A stretch of DNA of 42,782 nt from assembly GCA_903875575.1 (NCBI GenBank), contig CAIQWJ010000056.1:1-42782 (forward strand). Direction: 5' to 3'. Under the pieces are notes generated by a model. The model was not told the DNA's origin, ran no database searches, and saw nothing but the letters and a program-made list of their open reading frames with translations. Shown piece by piece: positions 32,512 through 41,135 of the stretch. Position numbers and translations under genes: made by a program. How positions within the stretch are numbered: the stretch's first letter is position 1; each line of letters opens with the position of its first letter. The stretch is from an uncultured Acidobacteriia bacterium. GTDB taxonomy: Bacteria; Acidobacteriota; Terriglobia; Bryobacterales; Bryobacteraceae.

Positions 32512-32529
32512 GGCTAGCCTTTCTTAGAT

Positions 32530-33576
32530 TTAACCCAGCAGTCCTTCAGACTGCATGAGTTCAGCGTTGAGAACGGCAGCACCGGCGGCACCACGCACCG
32601 TGTTGTGACCGAGGGCGACGAATTTCCAATCGAACACGGGGCACGGGCGGAGGCGACCAACGAAGGCAGCCATGCCGCGTTCGCGTTCGACATCTTTGCG
32701 GGGCTGCGGACGATCCGCTTCCACCATATACTGCACGGGGCGCTTCGGTGCGCTGGGGAGTTCGCGATCCTGCGGGAGGCCCTTGAAGGAATCGAAGGCG
32801 TGACGGAGATCCTTTTCCGTGGGCTTGGTGTTGAATTCCACCGAGACGGTGACGGTGTGGCCATCAACGACGGCGACGCGGTTGCAATGGGCGCTGACTG
32901 TGGCGGCTAACGGCGAGATGCGATCACCCGCGAAGGTGCCGAGGATTTTCTGGGTTTCCTCCTGCATTTTCTCTTCTTCATTGCCGATGTAGGGGATCAC
33001 GTTGCCGAGAATGTCCATGGACGGCACGCCGGGATAGCCTGCGCCGGAGATGGCCTGCATGGTGGTGGCGATGATCTTTGTGACGCCGAACTGCATGAGC
33101 GGGGCGAGGCCCATGGTGAGCACGATGGTGGAGCAATTCGGATTGGTGACGATCTTACCCTTCCAGCCGCGGGCGCTCTGCTGGCCGGCGACGAGACCGA
33201 GGTGGTCGGGGTTGATTTCGGGCACCAGCAGCGGGACGTCCTGCTCCATGCGATGGTTGCGGGAGTTGGAGACGACGACGTGACCCGCGGCCGCGAAGGC
33301 CTGTTCGATTTCCGTGGCGACACCGGCATCCATAGCGGAGAAGACCAGCTTTGGCGCATTGCCGGGCTTGGCGTCTTCCACTTTACGGTTGGCGATATCG
33401 GCGGGCGGTGCGCCGCCCAGATGCCATTTGGCAGCGTCCGAGTAGCGTTTGCCTGCGGAACGTTCGCTGGCTCCGAGCCACGTCAGATGGAACAACGGAT
33501 GCCCGTCGAGAAACTTAATGAAATGCTGGCCTACCATTCCGGTAGCGCCGAGGATACCTACTTCAATTCTGCTCAT
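32530..33576 (-). CDS. asd: Aspartate-semialdehyde dehydrogenase, archaeal/fungal type
   Basis: The 348-residue product has NADP-binding [21 protein letters not shown], the active-site Cys in [17 protein letters not shown], and the downstream [16 protein letters not shown]. The Gly-Ala-Gly-Tyr-Pro block and overall spacing match the archaeal/fungal-type subfamily rather than the E. coli type. It reduces aspartyl phosphate to aspartate semialdehyde. ATG 33576 starts the conserved [10 protein letters not shown]; a 29-residue upstream extension overlaps the previous gene and is rejected. Confidence 0.94.
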   Translation of the reverse strand: MSRIEVGILGATGMVGQHFIKFLDGHPLFHLTWLGASERSAGKRYSDAAKWHLGGAPPADIANRKVEDAKPGNAPKLVFSAMDAGVATEIEQAFAAAGHVVVSNSRNHRMEQDVPLLVPEINPDHLGLVAGQQSARGWKGKIVTNPNCSTIVLTMGLAPLMQFGVTKIIATTMQAISGAGYPGVPSMDILGNVIPYIGNEEEKMQEETQKILGTFAGDRISPLAATVSAHCNRVAVVDGHTVTVSVEFNTKPTEKDLRHAFDSFKGLPQDRELPSAPKRPVQYMVEADRPQPRKDVERERGMAAFVGRLRPCPVFDWKFVALGHNTVRGAAGAAVLNAELMQSEGLLG

Positions 33577-33580
33577 GGAA

Positions 33581-34591
33581 TTATGCCTGCCTCTGTAGTT
33601 GTCTGACGAGCCGCTGATAGATTTCGACTGCGTCGAGAAGTTGTTGTTTTGGCACACGCTCATCGAGAGTGTGGGCCACGTGAATGGTGCCGGGGCCGAA
33701 TAACAAGGGCTGGCCCCAGGCTCCGTTGAAAGCCGGGATGTCGGTGGTGTAGGCGACCACAGTGGTGGGGAGTCCTTCGACGGCTACGAGCCGCAGGGCG
33801 GGAATCTCCAGAACGTCAGTGAGTTCGACTTTATCGCCAACGGCCAGGCGGACAGCTTCTCGGGTGGAAGCGGAATCGCAGACGAGGCGGATAAAGATTT
33901 CGGCGCGGGCTTCATCGGGAATGACGTTGGGCGCGCGGCCACCTTTGATGGTGCCGATGTTGAGGGTGCTGGGACCGAGGATGGGGTCGACCGGAAGCTG
34001 GATGGCGCGGATGGCCTGGAGAGCGTCGAGAAGCTTCTCGATAGCGGATTCGCCGAGTTCGGGATAGGCGGAGTGGGCCATTTTGCCGCGTGCGATGAGT
34101 TCGTAGCGGAGCGCGCCTTTGGAGCCAAGGGCAAGCTGGTTTTCGGTGGGTTCGCCGTTGATGATGAATTTGGAAGCGCGTGGCGTTTGAGCCGCGAAGT
34201 AGGCACCGGCGCTGTTGCGTTCTTCGCCGACGACGAAGAGCAGGCCGAAGTTGCGGGTGCCGCTTTCGAGCAGGCGTTCGGCTGCTATCAACATGCTGGC
34301 AATGATGCCCTTGGTATCGCAGGCACCACGTCCCCAGATATTTTCATCGTCCTCGCGGGAGGGGATGAAGGGTGGGACCGTGTCCATGTGGGTGGAGAGG
34401 GTGACGATCGGGTCGCCGAAGGAGGCGAAGACGTTCAGGCGTTTCGGCTCGACTTCCATGGTTTCGACGTGGCCGTTGTGGGCCTCGCAGAGACGGGTGA
34501 GGTAGTCGCGAAGGTACAGGCCGACGTGCTCTTCTTCCGGGGTTACCGAAGGGATATCGATCAGCGTTCGTGTGAGCTCGAAAACGTGCAT
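33581..34591 (-). CDS. M20-family deacylase, probable succinyl-diaminopimelate desuccinylase
   Basis: The 336-residue product is a dizinc M20 peptidase: STHMDTVPP (first zinc His and Asp), GRGACDTKG (bridging Asp), VGEERNSAG (catalytic Glu pair), [12 protein letters not shown], the dimerisation lid [11 protein letters not shown], and C-terminal AHTLDERVP (last zinc His). Sequence alone does not separate DapE, ArgE and LysK types. First position in a lysine operon that includes dapD argues for DapE. It is the gene immediately behind the lysine riboswitch; AAAGGCGG precedes ATG 34591. Confidence 0.85.
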   Translation of the reverse strand: MHVFELTRTLIDIPSVTPEEEHVGLYLRDYLTRLCEAHNGHVETMEVEPKRLNVFASFGDPIVTLSTHMDTVPPFIPSREDDENIWGRGACDTKGIIASMLIAAERLLESGTRNFGLLFVVGEERNSAGAYFAAQTPRASKFIINGEPTENQLALGSKGALRYELIARGKMAHSAYPELGESAIEKLLDALQAIRAIQLPVDPILGPSTLNIGTIKGGRAPNVIPDEARAEIFIRLVCDSASTREAVRLAVGDKVELTDVLEIPALRLVAVEGLPTTVVAYTTDIPAFNGAWGQPLLFGPGTIHVAHTLDERVPKQQLLDAVEIYQRLVRQLQRQA

Positions 34592-34669
34592 AAGTCCGCC
34601 TTTGTGGGTGGAGACGCTTCGGAGTACACGAGCAGGGAGAGTGAAAGGGTGCTGCTGGTAAGTTCACTG

Positions 34670-34851
34670 TCCCGGAAGCGCTCCACACGATCCTGATGAT
34701 CGTGTGACAGTGACGGAGATTCAACTCACGTCCCCAACCGAAGGCTGCCGATCAGCACCCGCGATTTCGGCGGTAGTTCCCTCCTGGATGCTCTCCCGTG
34801 GATCGCGGGAACTGCGTGCATCCGATCCTGACTACCGCACCTCTGCCAGAA
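34670..34851 (-). ncRNA. Lysine riboswitch (L-box) controlling the lysine operon
   Basis: Read on the minus strand, the 182-base leader shows the L-box plan. P1 is TTCTGG (34851-34846) with CCGGGA (34675-34670), followed by AGAGGTGCGG. P2 is GCGGTAGT with ACTACCGC, containing GGATGC/GCATCC and TCCCG/CGGGA stems. The conserved GCCGAAA follows, then a P3 hairpin, and P4 GACG(T)GAG-TTGAAT-CTCCGTC. The hallmark ACTGTCAC comes next, then P5 ACACGATC-ATCAG-GATCGTGT and GGAG. It lies 78 bases upstream of the first gene. GACAGTGA after P1 can also pair with the core TCACTGTC, suggesting a ligand-dependent switch. There is no U-tract, so translational control is plausible. Confidence 0.9.
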
Positions 34852-34897
34852 GATTCAGGATAGCATGGGGGGAAGTTTTACACTGCGGAGCGGTGGG

Positions 34898-35986
34898 TTA
34901 GTCGACCGGGTAGTAGCCCTGGCGGGCCTGTACCACCAGTTCTTTGCGGCGGGCCTTCAGGCTGATGGCGCGGTAGCCGCCGGGCAGGATGTTTTTGGTT
35001 GGGAGATCGCCGCGGTCCGGGGTGTAGCCGATGCTGTACTGGCTGCGGAGTTCCTCTTCGATGCGGCGATAAATGGCATCAATACTGAGTTTTTTGGAGA
35101 CCTCAAAGAAGCCGCCGCCGGTTTCGCGGGACATTTTCTGGAGGACTTTGTAGCCGTCCGGGCCGAGGTCGATCGGGCCGATCCGACCGAAACCGCCGAA
35201 GCCTCCGTTTTCTTCGCCTTCGAACATGATGGAGTAGATGAGCGTATCGGCACGTTGCGCGGATTCGATGGCAGTGTCGATGGAGACACGACTGCCGTGA
35301 TCGACGCCGTCGGTGAGGAGGACTACGGCCTTGCGGCCTTCCTGATGACGCATGATTTCGTCGGCGGCAAGATAGACGGCGTCATATAGGGTTGTGCCGC
35401 CACCGGCACCACCGCCGCCGCGTCCCCCGCCCCGACCGCGCCCGCCGCCTCGTCCAACACCGCCTCCGCCCCGCCGGTTACCGGGGCCCGGTACTTCCAT
35501 ATCTTCGAGAGCGCGCCGGAGCTTTTGTTTCGAGGGGGTCAAGTCCTGGAGGAGTTCGGTGTCGAAATCGAAATGCGCGAGGAAGGTTTTGTCCTGATCT
35601 TCGCGGAGTACTTTGTCGATGAAGCGAAAGCTGGCTGTGGCTTCCTCATCGAGGACGTTGCGCTGGCTGCCGCTGGTATCGACGAGGAGGCCGAGGATGA
35701 GCGGGAGGTTCGTTTCGCGGGAGAAGTATTTGATGGCCTGGGGGCGGCCTTCTTCGGTGAGGATGAAGTCGTCTTTGGTGAGATCGGCTACGATGTCGCC
35801 GGCTTTGGTGCGGACGGTGGCGAGGAGGTTGACGACTTTGACATCGCTGGAGAAGGTGGGGGCAGCATTGTCCCTGGCTGCGCCACCATCTTTTGCTGAC
35901 GAGATTGTCTGGGATAACAAGGGACGCGCCGCCAGGGCGAGGGCAGTGTTGCCGAGGAAAGATCTCCGCGAGGATAGCGTGCTCAT
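34898..35986 (-). CDS. Tat-exported VWFA-domain protein (TIGR03436-type)
   Basis: The 362-residue product begins with a twin-arginine signal (SSRRSFLGN, then an Ala/Leu core ending LLSQ). After a TIGR03436-type N-terminal segment (VKVVNLLATVRTKAGDIVADLTKDDF, about 50-75), a VWA domain has MIDAS motif DTSGSQ, the Thr of GGGTTLYDAVYLA and the Asp of VVLLTDGVDH. An Arg/Gly-rich spacer (about 188-218) splits the VWA fold. The C-terminus (RRIEEELRSQYSIGYTP, GYRAISLKAR, QARQGYYPVD) is typical of these acidobacterial proteins. The role is unknown, perhaps adhesion or assembly. ATG 35986 has AGGAG about nine bases upstream. Confidence 0.9.
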   Translation of the reverse strand: MSTLSSRRSFLGNTALALAARPLLSQTISSAKDGGAARDNAAPTFSSDVKVVNLLATVRTKAGDIVADLTKDDFILTEEGRPQAIKYFSRETNLPLILGLLVDTSGSQRNVLDEEATASFRFIDKVLREDQDKTFLAHFDFDTELLQDLTPSKQKLRRALEDMEVPGPGNRRGGGGVGRGGGRGRGGGRGGGGAGGGTTLYDAVYLAADEIMRHQEGRKAVVLLTDGVDHGSRVSIDTAIESAQRADTLIYSIMFEGEENGGFGGFGRIGPIDLGPDGYKVLQKMSRETGGGFFEVSKKLSIDAIYRRIEEELRSQYSIGYTPDRGDLPTKNILPGGYRAISLKARRKELVVQARQGYYPVD

Positions 35987-36085
35987 TGCGAAATGCTCCT
36001 TACATACGATGGCAGCAGCGGCGGCGTTTTGCAAGTGCGGCGGCGCTCACAGAGCAAGCGGAAACGACTCCCCCACCATTCCCCC

Positions 36086-38113
36086 TTAGCGGCCGTCGTT
36101 GGTTTGGAGTTGCCAGTTTTCGCCGAAGAAGCCTGCGGCGGCGATTTTGCCGGGCCAGCGGGAATCGGGTGGTGTTGTCAGATCGACCACCGCGTAGTCG
36201 GGCAGGTAGGCGATCTGGAATGAGTTTGTGGATTGCGCGTACTCGCGGAACGTGTTCCCGCTGTTGATCACAACATACTTCTTCGGATTGAGCGGATTCG
36301 GGTAAATCATGATCAGGGCATTCGTGGCGGAGGTGAATTTGCGTGCGCCGAGGGCGACGGCTTCCGTGGACCACTGCACCGGGAGTTTATCCATGATTCG
36401 CGCGAGGACTTTGTTGCTGTGAGGGTCGCCCCAGAGGATCAGGTTGCTGGAAGCGATATCGGTGTCGGTGACGGCGGTGTCGTCTTTGACAGGGGCGTCG
36501 CCGCGCATCTGGGTGCGCCAGAGGCGGATCGCGTGGGCTTCTTCGGATTTCGTCCAGTTTCCTACGGTTTCGTTGAGCGGAGTGCCGGTGGGGTTGACCA
36601 TGAGGAAGCTGTCCATGAAGGCGTCGTCGATGGGGCCCTGGAGGTCGTGACGTTTGCGGAGGGTAGCGGAATCGTCATCGGCAAAAGCCCACTTCGTGGC
36701 TGTGCGGCGGAAGTGTGCGGTCCATGAACCGTCGGTTAAGGGCGCGGGGACGGAGAGGGTTTGCCCATCGAGGACGACCGAGATCTTCGCGGCACGATTC
36801 AGGAGGTTTGCGCCGACGCCCATTTCGAAGCTGACTGCGGCGACGTTGGATGTGGTGGCCTGGATGGTGTGATCGTTGGCGACGAGGGCTTCGACGCGGG
36901 CGCGGTCCCAGTGTTTTTCGAGAGCGTCAAGGACGACCCAGCGCATGCGGTTGTATTTCAGGGTCCACGTGGTGAAGCGGACTTCGCGGGGCCATTGGTC
37001 GCGGCCACGCTGAGCAAGCGCGTCCATCATGGTTTCGAGTTGGATTTTGGCGGCAGGGGTGTAGGCGTGACCGATCTTCTCGCCGATCACGCGGGAGAGA
37101 GTCAGTCCCTCGGTGGACATGTTGCGCGCCATGATGTCGGCCGCCTGCGACTGGGGATCCTGATCGCCGTTGTAGGCGACGACTGGGACGTTAAAGAAGT
37201 TGGCCGCGTAATCGGTGGCGTTGGTCAGGTGGAGGAGTTTGTCTTCAAACCAGTTCAGCTTCACGCCCTTTTGCGCCTGACCGGAGTATTCCATCGTTTC
37301 GGCGAAACCGGCACCGGGGGCGATGGCTGCGAAATTGGTGCCGTAGTGCGCGCCGATGTGCCAGGCGGAGGCGCCGCCCATGCTGAAGCCGCGCACGAGG
37401 ATGCGGTTTTCATCGACCTGATAGGTCTTCTTCACGTCGGCCAGAGCTTCGAAGAGATCGACTTCACCGGCGAAGGTGCTGGCGTTGCAGTAGCGACCGT
37501 AGAGGTGGACGACGATGGTGTCGCGAGGCTGGAAGTCGCCCGGATTACGGAGGCGGTCCCAGAGGAAGTTGATTTCGCTGAGGGTTTCGTTCCGGCCGTG
37601 GAACCAGGCGTCGACACGCCAGTTGTGGGCGCGGTCGGGTGTGTAGGATGGCGGCACGACGAGGCCGTAGGGCTGGATGCTGCCATCGATCTTTGAGGTG
37701 TAGCCGCGAACGGAGAGGCCGGTTTCCTTGAGCCAGAGGGCTTCGCCGCGCGAGAGTTGGTCGGTGCGTTCGCTGGCGAGGCGGAGGAGTTCTTTGGCTT
37801 TGAAGATCTCTTCGGCGGTGAAGAATTCGTTGCCATCGAGAGCGTAGGCGACGGCTTTGGTCAAGACGCGGATATCGGCGATGCGGGGATTGGATTTGAG
37901 CGCGTCGAGGCGCGCGTTGAGGCGGGTGAGGGTGGCACGGAGGGCGCGCTGATCGGCATCGGGGACGGCGATACCGGGGGGAGGAATTGTCTTCGGCTTG
38001 CTGGACTGCTGGGCAGCGGGGAGGCCGATTTGCGGGGTTGGCGCGGCCTGCTGCGCGAGGGCAGCAACGACGGCGAGGCTACCGAAAAGAGTGAAACAGT
38101 GGACCCACTTCAT
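36086..38113 (-). CDS. Large secreted alpha/beta hydrolase (prolyl-oligopeptidase/esterase-like)
   Basis: The 675-residue product has a signal peptide (about residues 1-20, ending AALAQQ). A Pro/Gln linker and helical segment precede an alpha/beta-hydrolase core. Its nucleophile elbow is RGFSMGG (Ser about 244), the candidate Asp is in VVAYNGDQDPQSQ and the candidate His in EKIGHAYTP. The C-terminal ~300 residues are beta-rich. It resembles S9-like or feruloyl-esterase/PHB-depolymerase-like secreted hydrolases; the substrate is unknown. ATG 38113 (or 38125) is chosen because it puts the signal peptide at the N-terminus. The region further upstream overlaps the divergent DUF4287 gene. Confidence 0.85.
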   Translation of the reverse strand: MKWVHCFTLFGSLAVVAALAQQAAPTPQIGLPAAQQSSKPKTIPPPGIAVPDADQRALRATLTRLNARLDALKSNPRIADIRVLTKAVAYALDGNEFFTAEEIFKAKELLRLASERTDQLSRGEALWLKETGLSVRGYTSKIDGSIQPYGLVVPPSYTPDRAHNWRVDAWFHGRNETLSEINFLWDRLRNPGDFQPRDTIVVHLYGRYCNASTFAGEVDLFEALADVKKTYQVDENRILVRGFSMGGASAWHIGAHYGTNFAAIAPGAGFAETMEYSGQAQKGVKLNWFEDKLLHLTNATDYAANFFNVPVVAYNGDQDPQSQAADIMARNMSTEGLTLSRVIGEKIGHAYTPAAKIQLETMMDALAQRGRDQWPREVRFTTWTLKYNRMRWVVLDALEKHWDRARVEALVANDHTIQATTSNVAAVSFEMGVGANLLNRAAKISVVLDGQTLSVPAPLTDGSWTAHFRRTATKWAFADDDSATLRKRHDLQGPIDDAFMDSFLMVNPTGTPLNETVGNWTKSEEAHAIRLWRTQMRGDAPVKDDTAVTDTDIASSNLILWGDPHSNKVLARIMDKLPVQWSTEAVALGARKFTSATNALIMIYPNPLNPKKYVVINSGNTFREYAQSTNSFQIAYLPDYAVVDLTTPPDSRWPGKIAAAGFFGENWQLQTNDGR

Positions 38114-38216
38114 AGGGGAGACCATATCACAGACGATGCGGGTGGAGCCGACGGCGAGGCGGGGGTGCGACACTTGATATGCAACTCCGAGACTGTGCGG
38201 CACAAGGAAACCATAC

Positions 38217-38423
38217 TTGATAGCAGACCATTGGGACGTCAGTGATGAGCAGGTAGTCAAAGTGACGGGCAAGACGCTGGCGCACTGGACCGTTGTACTC
38301 AACGAGTTCGATGCGGAGAACAAGAAGTCGAACGACGTGGTGGCGCATCTGAAGAATGAACATCAGGTGCCTGGTATCTGGGCGCGGACGCTCACTACCG
38401 GCTATTTGGCGCGGCAGAGCTAA
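38217..38423 (+). CDS. DUF4287-type small protein
   Basis: The 68-residue product contains the family core VSDEQVVKVTGKTLAHWTVV, then AHLKNEHQVPGIWARTLTTGY. This matches DUF4287 proteins (T-G-K-x-x-x-x-W ... H-x-V-x-x-W-A-x-x-x-T-x-x-Y). Function is unknown. The start is TTG 38217 with AAGGAAA eight bases upstream. It is transcribed divergently from the secreted hydrolase, with about 100 bases between. Confidence 0.75.
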   Translation: MIADHWDVSDEQVVKVTGKTLAHWTVVLNEFDAENKKSNDVVAHLKNEHQVPGIWARTLTTGYLARQS

Positions 38424-38481
38424 CTACACCGACAGAAGAAGATTGCGTTGGTCCTGGGTGTGCATCTAGGATGGTTGTCGG

Positions 38482-39597
38482 ATGACAACCTCTTTTCGAC
38501 GCACACTCCACGCTATTGCCTTGCTTGCCTGCGCGGCACTTTTGATCGCACAGGTGATCGCACAGGCACAATTGCAGCCAGCGCTGAAGACCCGGCGTGT
38601 GGTTTGGGTGATGACCGACGGTATGCGCTGGCAGGAGATCTTTGCCGGGGCGGACGCGGGGCTGATTACCGATGCGCTCCGGAAGGATTTCTGGCGCGAG
38701 ACTGCGGAAGAACGCCGCTCGCTCGTGATGCCTTTTCTGTGGTCCACTGTGGCTAAGAACGGGCAGATTTACGGAAATCGCGCGTTGGGGTCAGAGGCTT
38801 CCGTCACCAATGGATTGAACTTCTCGTATCCGGGATACAACGAGAGCCTCACGGGATTCGCCGATCCGCGCATCGACAGCAACGACAAGAAGTACAACCC
38901 CAATACGACTGTGCTGGAGTGGCTGCATGGGAAGCCTGCGTATCGCGGTAAGGTCGCGGCGTTTGGGGCCTGGGATTTGTTTCCGTGGATCTTTAACGCT
39001 CCGCGCGCGGGGTTTACGGTGAACGCGGGTTTCGAACCGCTGACGGGGTTTCCGGGCAATCCGACGATTCAGTTGCTGAATGAACTGAAGGCCGATTCGC
39101 CGCACGACTGGGATGACGAAGTCTATGACAATCTGACGTTCCACACGGCCATGGAGTATCTGCGACAGAGGAAGCCGCGGGTGATGTTCCTGTCACTGGG
39201 TGAGACGGACGATTGGGCGCATGCGGGGAAATATGGGGAGTATTTGCGGTCGGCACGGCGGGCGGATCGGGATATTCAGGCGCTCTGGGAGACGCTGCAG
39301 GCAATGCCGGAGTATCGCGGGGTGACGACACTGATCATTTCGACGGATCATGGGCGCGGGGACGGCGAGGCGTGGAAGAGTCATGGGGTGAAAGTGCCGG
39401 AATCGAAGAATATCTGGATGGCGTTTATGGGTCCGGATACGCCGGCGCTGGGAGAGCGTAAATTAGTTGCGGCGGTGACGCAGAGCCAGATTGCGGCAAC
39501 GTTGGCGGCGCTGCTGGGCGAGGATTATCACGGGGCGGTGCCGACGAGTGGGGCTGTGATTGCGGATGTTTTGCCGAAGGTGGGAGGGAAGTTCTGA
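38482..39597 (+). CDS. Secreted alkaline-phosphatase-superfamily hydrolase
   Basis: The 371-residue product has a signal peptide (about residues 1-27, ending VIAQAQ). Superfamily metal-binding blocks follow in order: VVWVMTDGMRWQEIFAG (first Asp), a nucleophile region around GSEASVTNGLNFSYPG, SLGETDDWAHAGKYGEYL (Asp/His), ISTDHGRG (Asp/His) and KSHGVKVP (last His). It could be a phosphodiesterase, phosphatase or sulfatase-like enzyme outside the cytoplasm; the exact activity is not assigned. The start is ATG 38482 and the gene seems monocistronic. Confidence 0.85.
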   Translation: MTTSFRRTLHAIALLACAALLIAQVIAQAQLQPALKTRRVVWVMTDGMRWQEIFAGADAGLITDALRKDFWRETAEERRSLVMPFLWSTVAKNGQIYGNRALGSEASVTNGLNFSYPGYNESLTGFADPRIDSNDKKYNPNTTVLEWLHGKPAYRGKVAAFGAWDLFPWIFNAPRAGFTVNAGFEPLTGFPGNPTIQLLNELKADSPHDWDDEVYDNLTFHTAMEYLRQRKPRVMFLSLGETDDWAHAGKYGEYLRSARRADRDIQALWETLQAMPEYRGVTTLIISTDHGRGDGEAWKSHGVKVPESKNIWMAFMGPDTPALGERKLVAAVTQSQIAATLAALLGEDYHGAVPTSGAVIADVLPKVGGKF

Positions 39598-39614
39598 AAT
39601 CTTTGGAATGGAAA

Positions 39615-41078
39615 CTACACAAGTTGTGCGCACACCCGGAGAGCATTTGCAATAATCGTGAGGCTTGGATTAATTCCGCCACTGGACGGGAACCACGAAG
39701 AATCGACCAAATAGATGTTGTCCAAATCGTGCATTCGACCCGACGGATGCACTACGCTGGATTTGGCGTCGCGGCCTAGTGCGCAGGTACCGCACGCGTG
39801 TGTCATGTTCGGCAACCCAAGTGGCCGTAGTGGCCGTAGATTCCAGGATTCAGAGACCCGCCTTGCAAACTCTTCTACAAAGACCCCATGGCGGTACCTG
39901 AGTTCCCGCGGGAAATGGTATTCATAACTCACCCGACCCGAATCGACTGACACTTTGTTGAAATAGTAAGGCAGGTCTTCGAGAATAGTAGCGAATACGG
40001 GTTGTTTATCTGGATGCGCATGGATGTTACCCAGTTTGACTCCGTTTCGCGAATAGAGGTCATTGAATGCCAATCCATGACTCATATCGAATTCGATGTG
40101 TGCGGGCGACGTCTTGGATTGAGCTAGGAAGACGTCGGAAAGATGGAGCATTAGATTCCGTCCAACCAAACCGGAACTATTTCCCAAGCCGTCGGGGAAA
40201 TGAGCGCTTATCGATTTCAGCAATAATGCCGGCGTGAAAAACGCGTTGGCCGCAAGCACAAATAGCCGCCCTCGCACAGACACCTCCCGATTACGCCAGT
40301 TACAAATCGCGTGAGTCACGACTCGGGACCTTTCCACAAGACGCTGCACCGAACACTCCGACAGAATGTTCGCACCATATTGCTCTACCGCGGGCCTAAC
40401 AAGGATTTTTCCGGAATCCTTTCTACAGTTGAGATGACACAACTTCCTGACGCAACCTGTGCAATTGGGTACCCGTTCACAGGCTGAATGGATTCGATAG
40501 GGATGCAGTCCGGCCTGACTGAGCACAGCGGCCATGTTGCGTTCCGTCGCGGTCTCCAGTGGCGGAGGAAGAAGAGCCACCGAATTTGGCGGAGCCAGAG
40601 GATCCTGAGTACCCCGTATCCTGAAAAGCCGTTCGGCCTCCTCATAGTACGGCACCATTTCGTCATAAGATACCGGCCACTCGCCTGGCGCGGACGAGCC
40701 CGAGCAACCAGATGAGAACAGACCCGGAGTAAAGTCGTTTGGACGGAATCGCTCCATGACCATACCGAAGACCGCAGTGGATCCGCCGGTACCACATCCC
40801 ATAGTGAACGGTGAAAATCTACCTCCCCCAAGCAGTTTTGGTTCTGGCAGACACGGGCAAAGCCCGTAGTCCACGCGATGTGCTGGCGGCGAGTCGGATG
40901 GAAGGCATTCGCCCTTGACCACGCTGGAATCGGTATGGGGGTCCTTTCCCTTCTCGATGAATAGGACCGAGCGGCCCCGCTTGGCCAGCGCGTACCCTGC
41001 GGCCGCTCCGCCCGCGCCAGCACCAACAATAACCGCGTCCCAGAATACGCTCTCAGGATCTTCAACATTACTTGCCAC
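39615..41078 (-). CDS. GMC-type FAD-dependent oxidoreductase
   Basis: The 487-residue product has the N-terminal FAD-binding fold (AVIVGAGAGGAAAGYALAKRG, about 15-35) and GGSTAVFGMVMERF. A Cys-rich insertion (PNCTGCVRKLCHLNC, about 205-219) resembles the C-x2-C-x-x-x-x-C cluster of cholesterol-oxidase-like GMC enzymes. The C-terminal GMC block has the catalytic His in THACGTCALG and the Asn of GGINPSLTIIANALR. It oxidises an alcohol, probably on a sterol, terpenoid or sugar. GTG 41078 is preferred because GGAGGG lies six bases upstream; ATG 41123 lacks one. It is downstream of a glycosyltransferase gene in lower-GC DNA. Confidence 0.85.
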   Translation of the reverse strand: MASNVEDPESVFWDAVIVGAGAGGAAAGYALAKRGRSVLFIEKGKDPHTDSSVVKGECLPSDSPPAHRVDYGLCPCLPEPKLLGGGRFSPFTMGCGTGGSTAVFGMVMERFRPNDFTPGLFSSGCSGSSAPGEWPVSYDEMVPYYEEAERLFRIRGTQDPLAPPNSVALLPPPLETATERNMAAVLSQAGLHPYRIHSACERVPNCTGCVRKLCHLNCRKDSGKILVRPAVEQYGANILSECSVQRLVERSRVVTHAICNWRNREVSVRGRLFVLAANAFFTPALLLKSISAHFPDGLGNSSGLVGRNLMLHLSDVFLAQSKTSPAHIEFDMSHGLAFNDLYSRNGVKLGNIHAHPDKQPVFATILEDLPYYFNKVSVDSGRVSYEYHFPRELRYRHGVFVEEFARRVSESWNLRPLRPLGLPNMTHACGTCALGRDAKSSVVHPSGRMHDLDNIYLVDSSWFPSSGGINPSLTIIANALRVCAQLV

Positions 41079-41135
41079 CAATAACCCTCCGCATCGCGCC
41101 GAGCCCATAGGGAGCAGACACATCTAGATTAACCG

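Noticed and set aside
31417-32517. 366-residue plus-strand frame opposite lysC
   Set aside because: Its composition (Gly/Asp/His-rich) is typical of an antisense shadow, and lysC is unambiguous on the other strand.
38114-38323. 70-residue N-terminal extension of the large secreted hydrolase
   Set aside because: It would bury the signal peptide and overlap the DUF4287 gene, which has its own family match and ribosome binding site.
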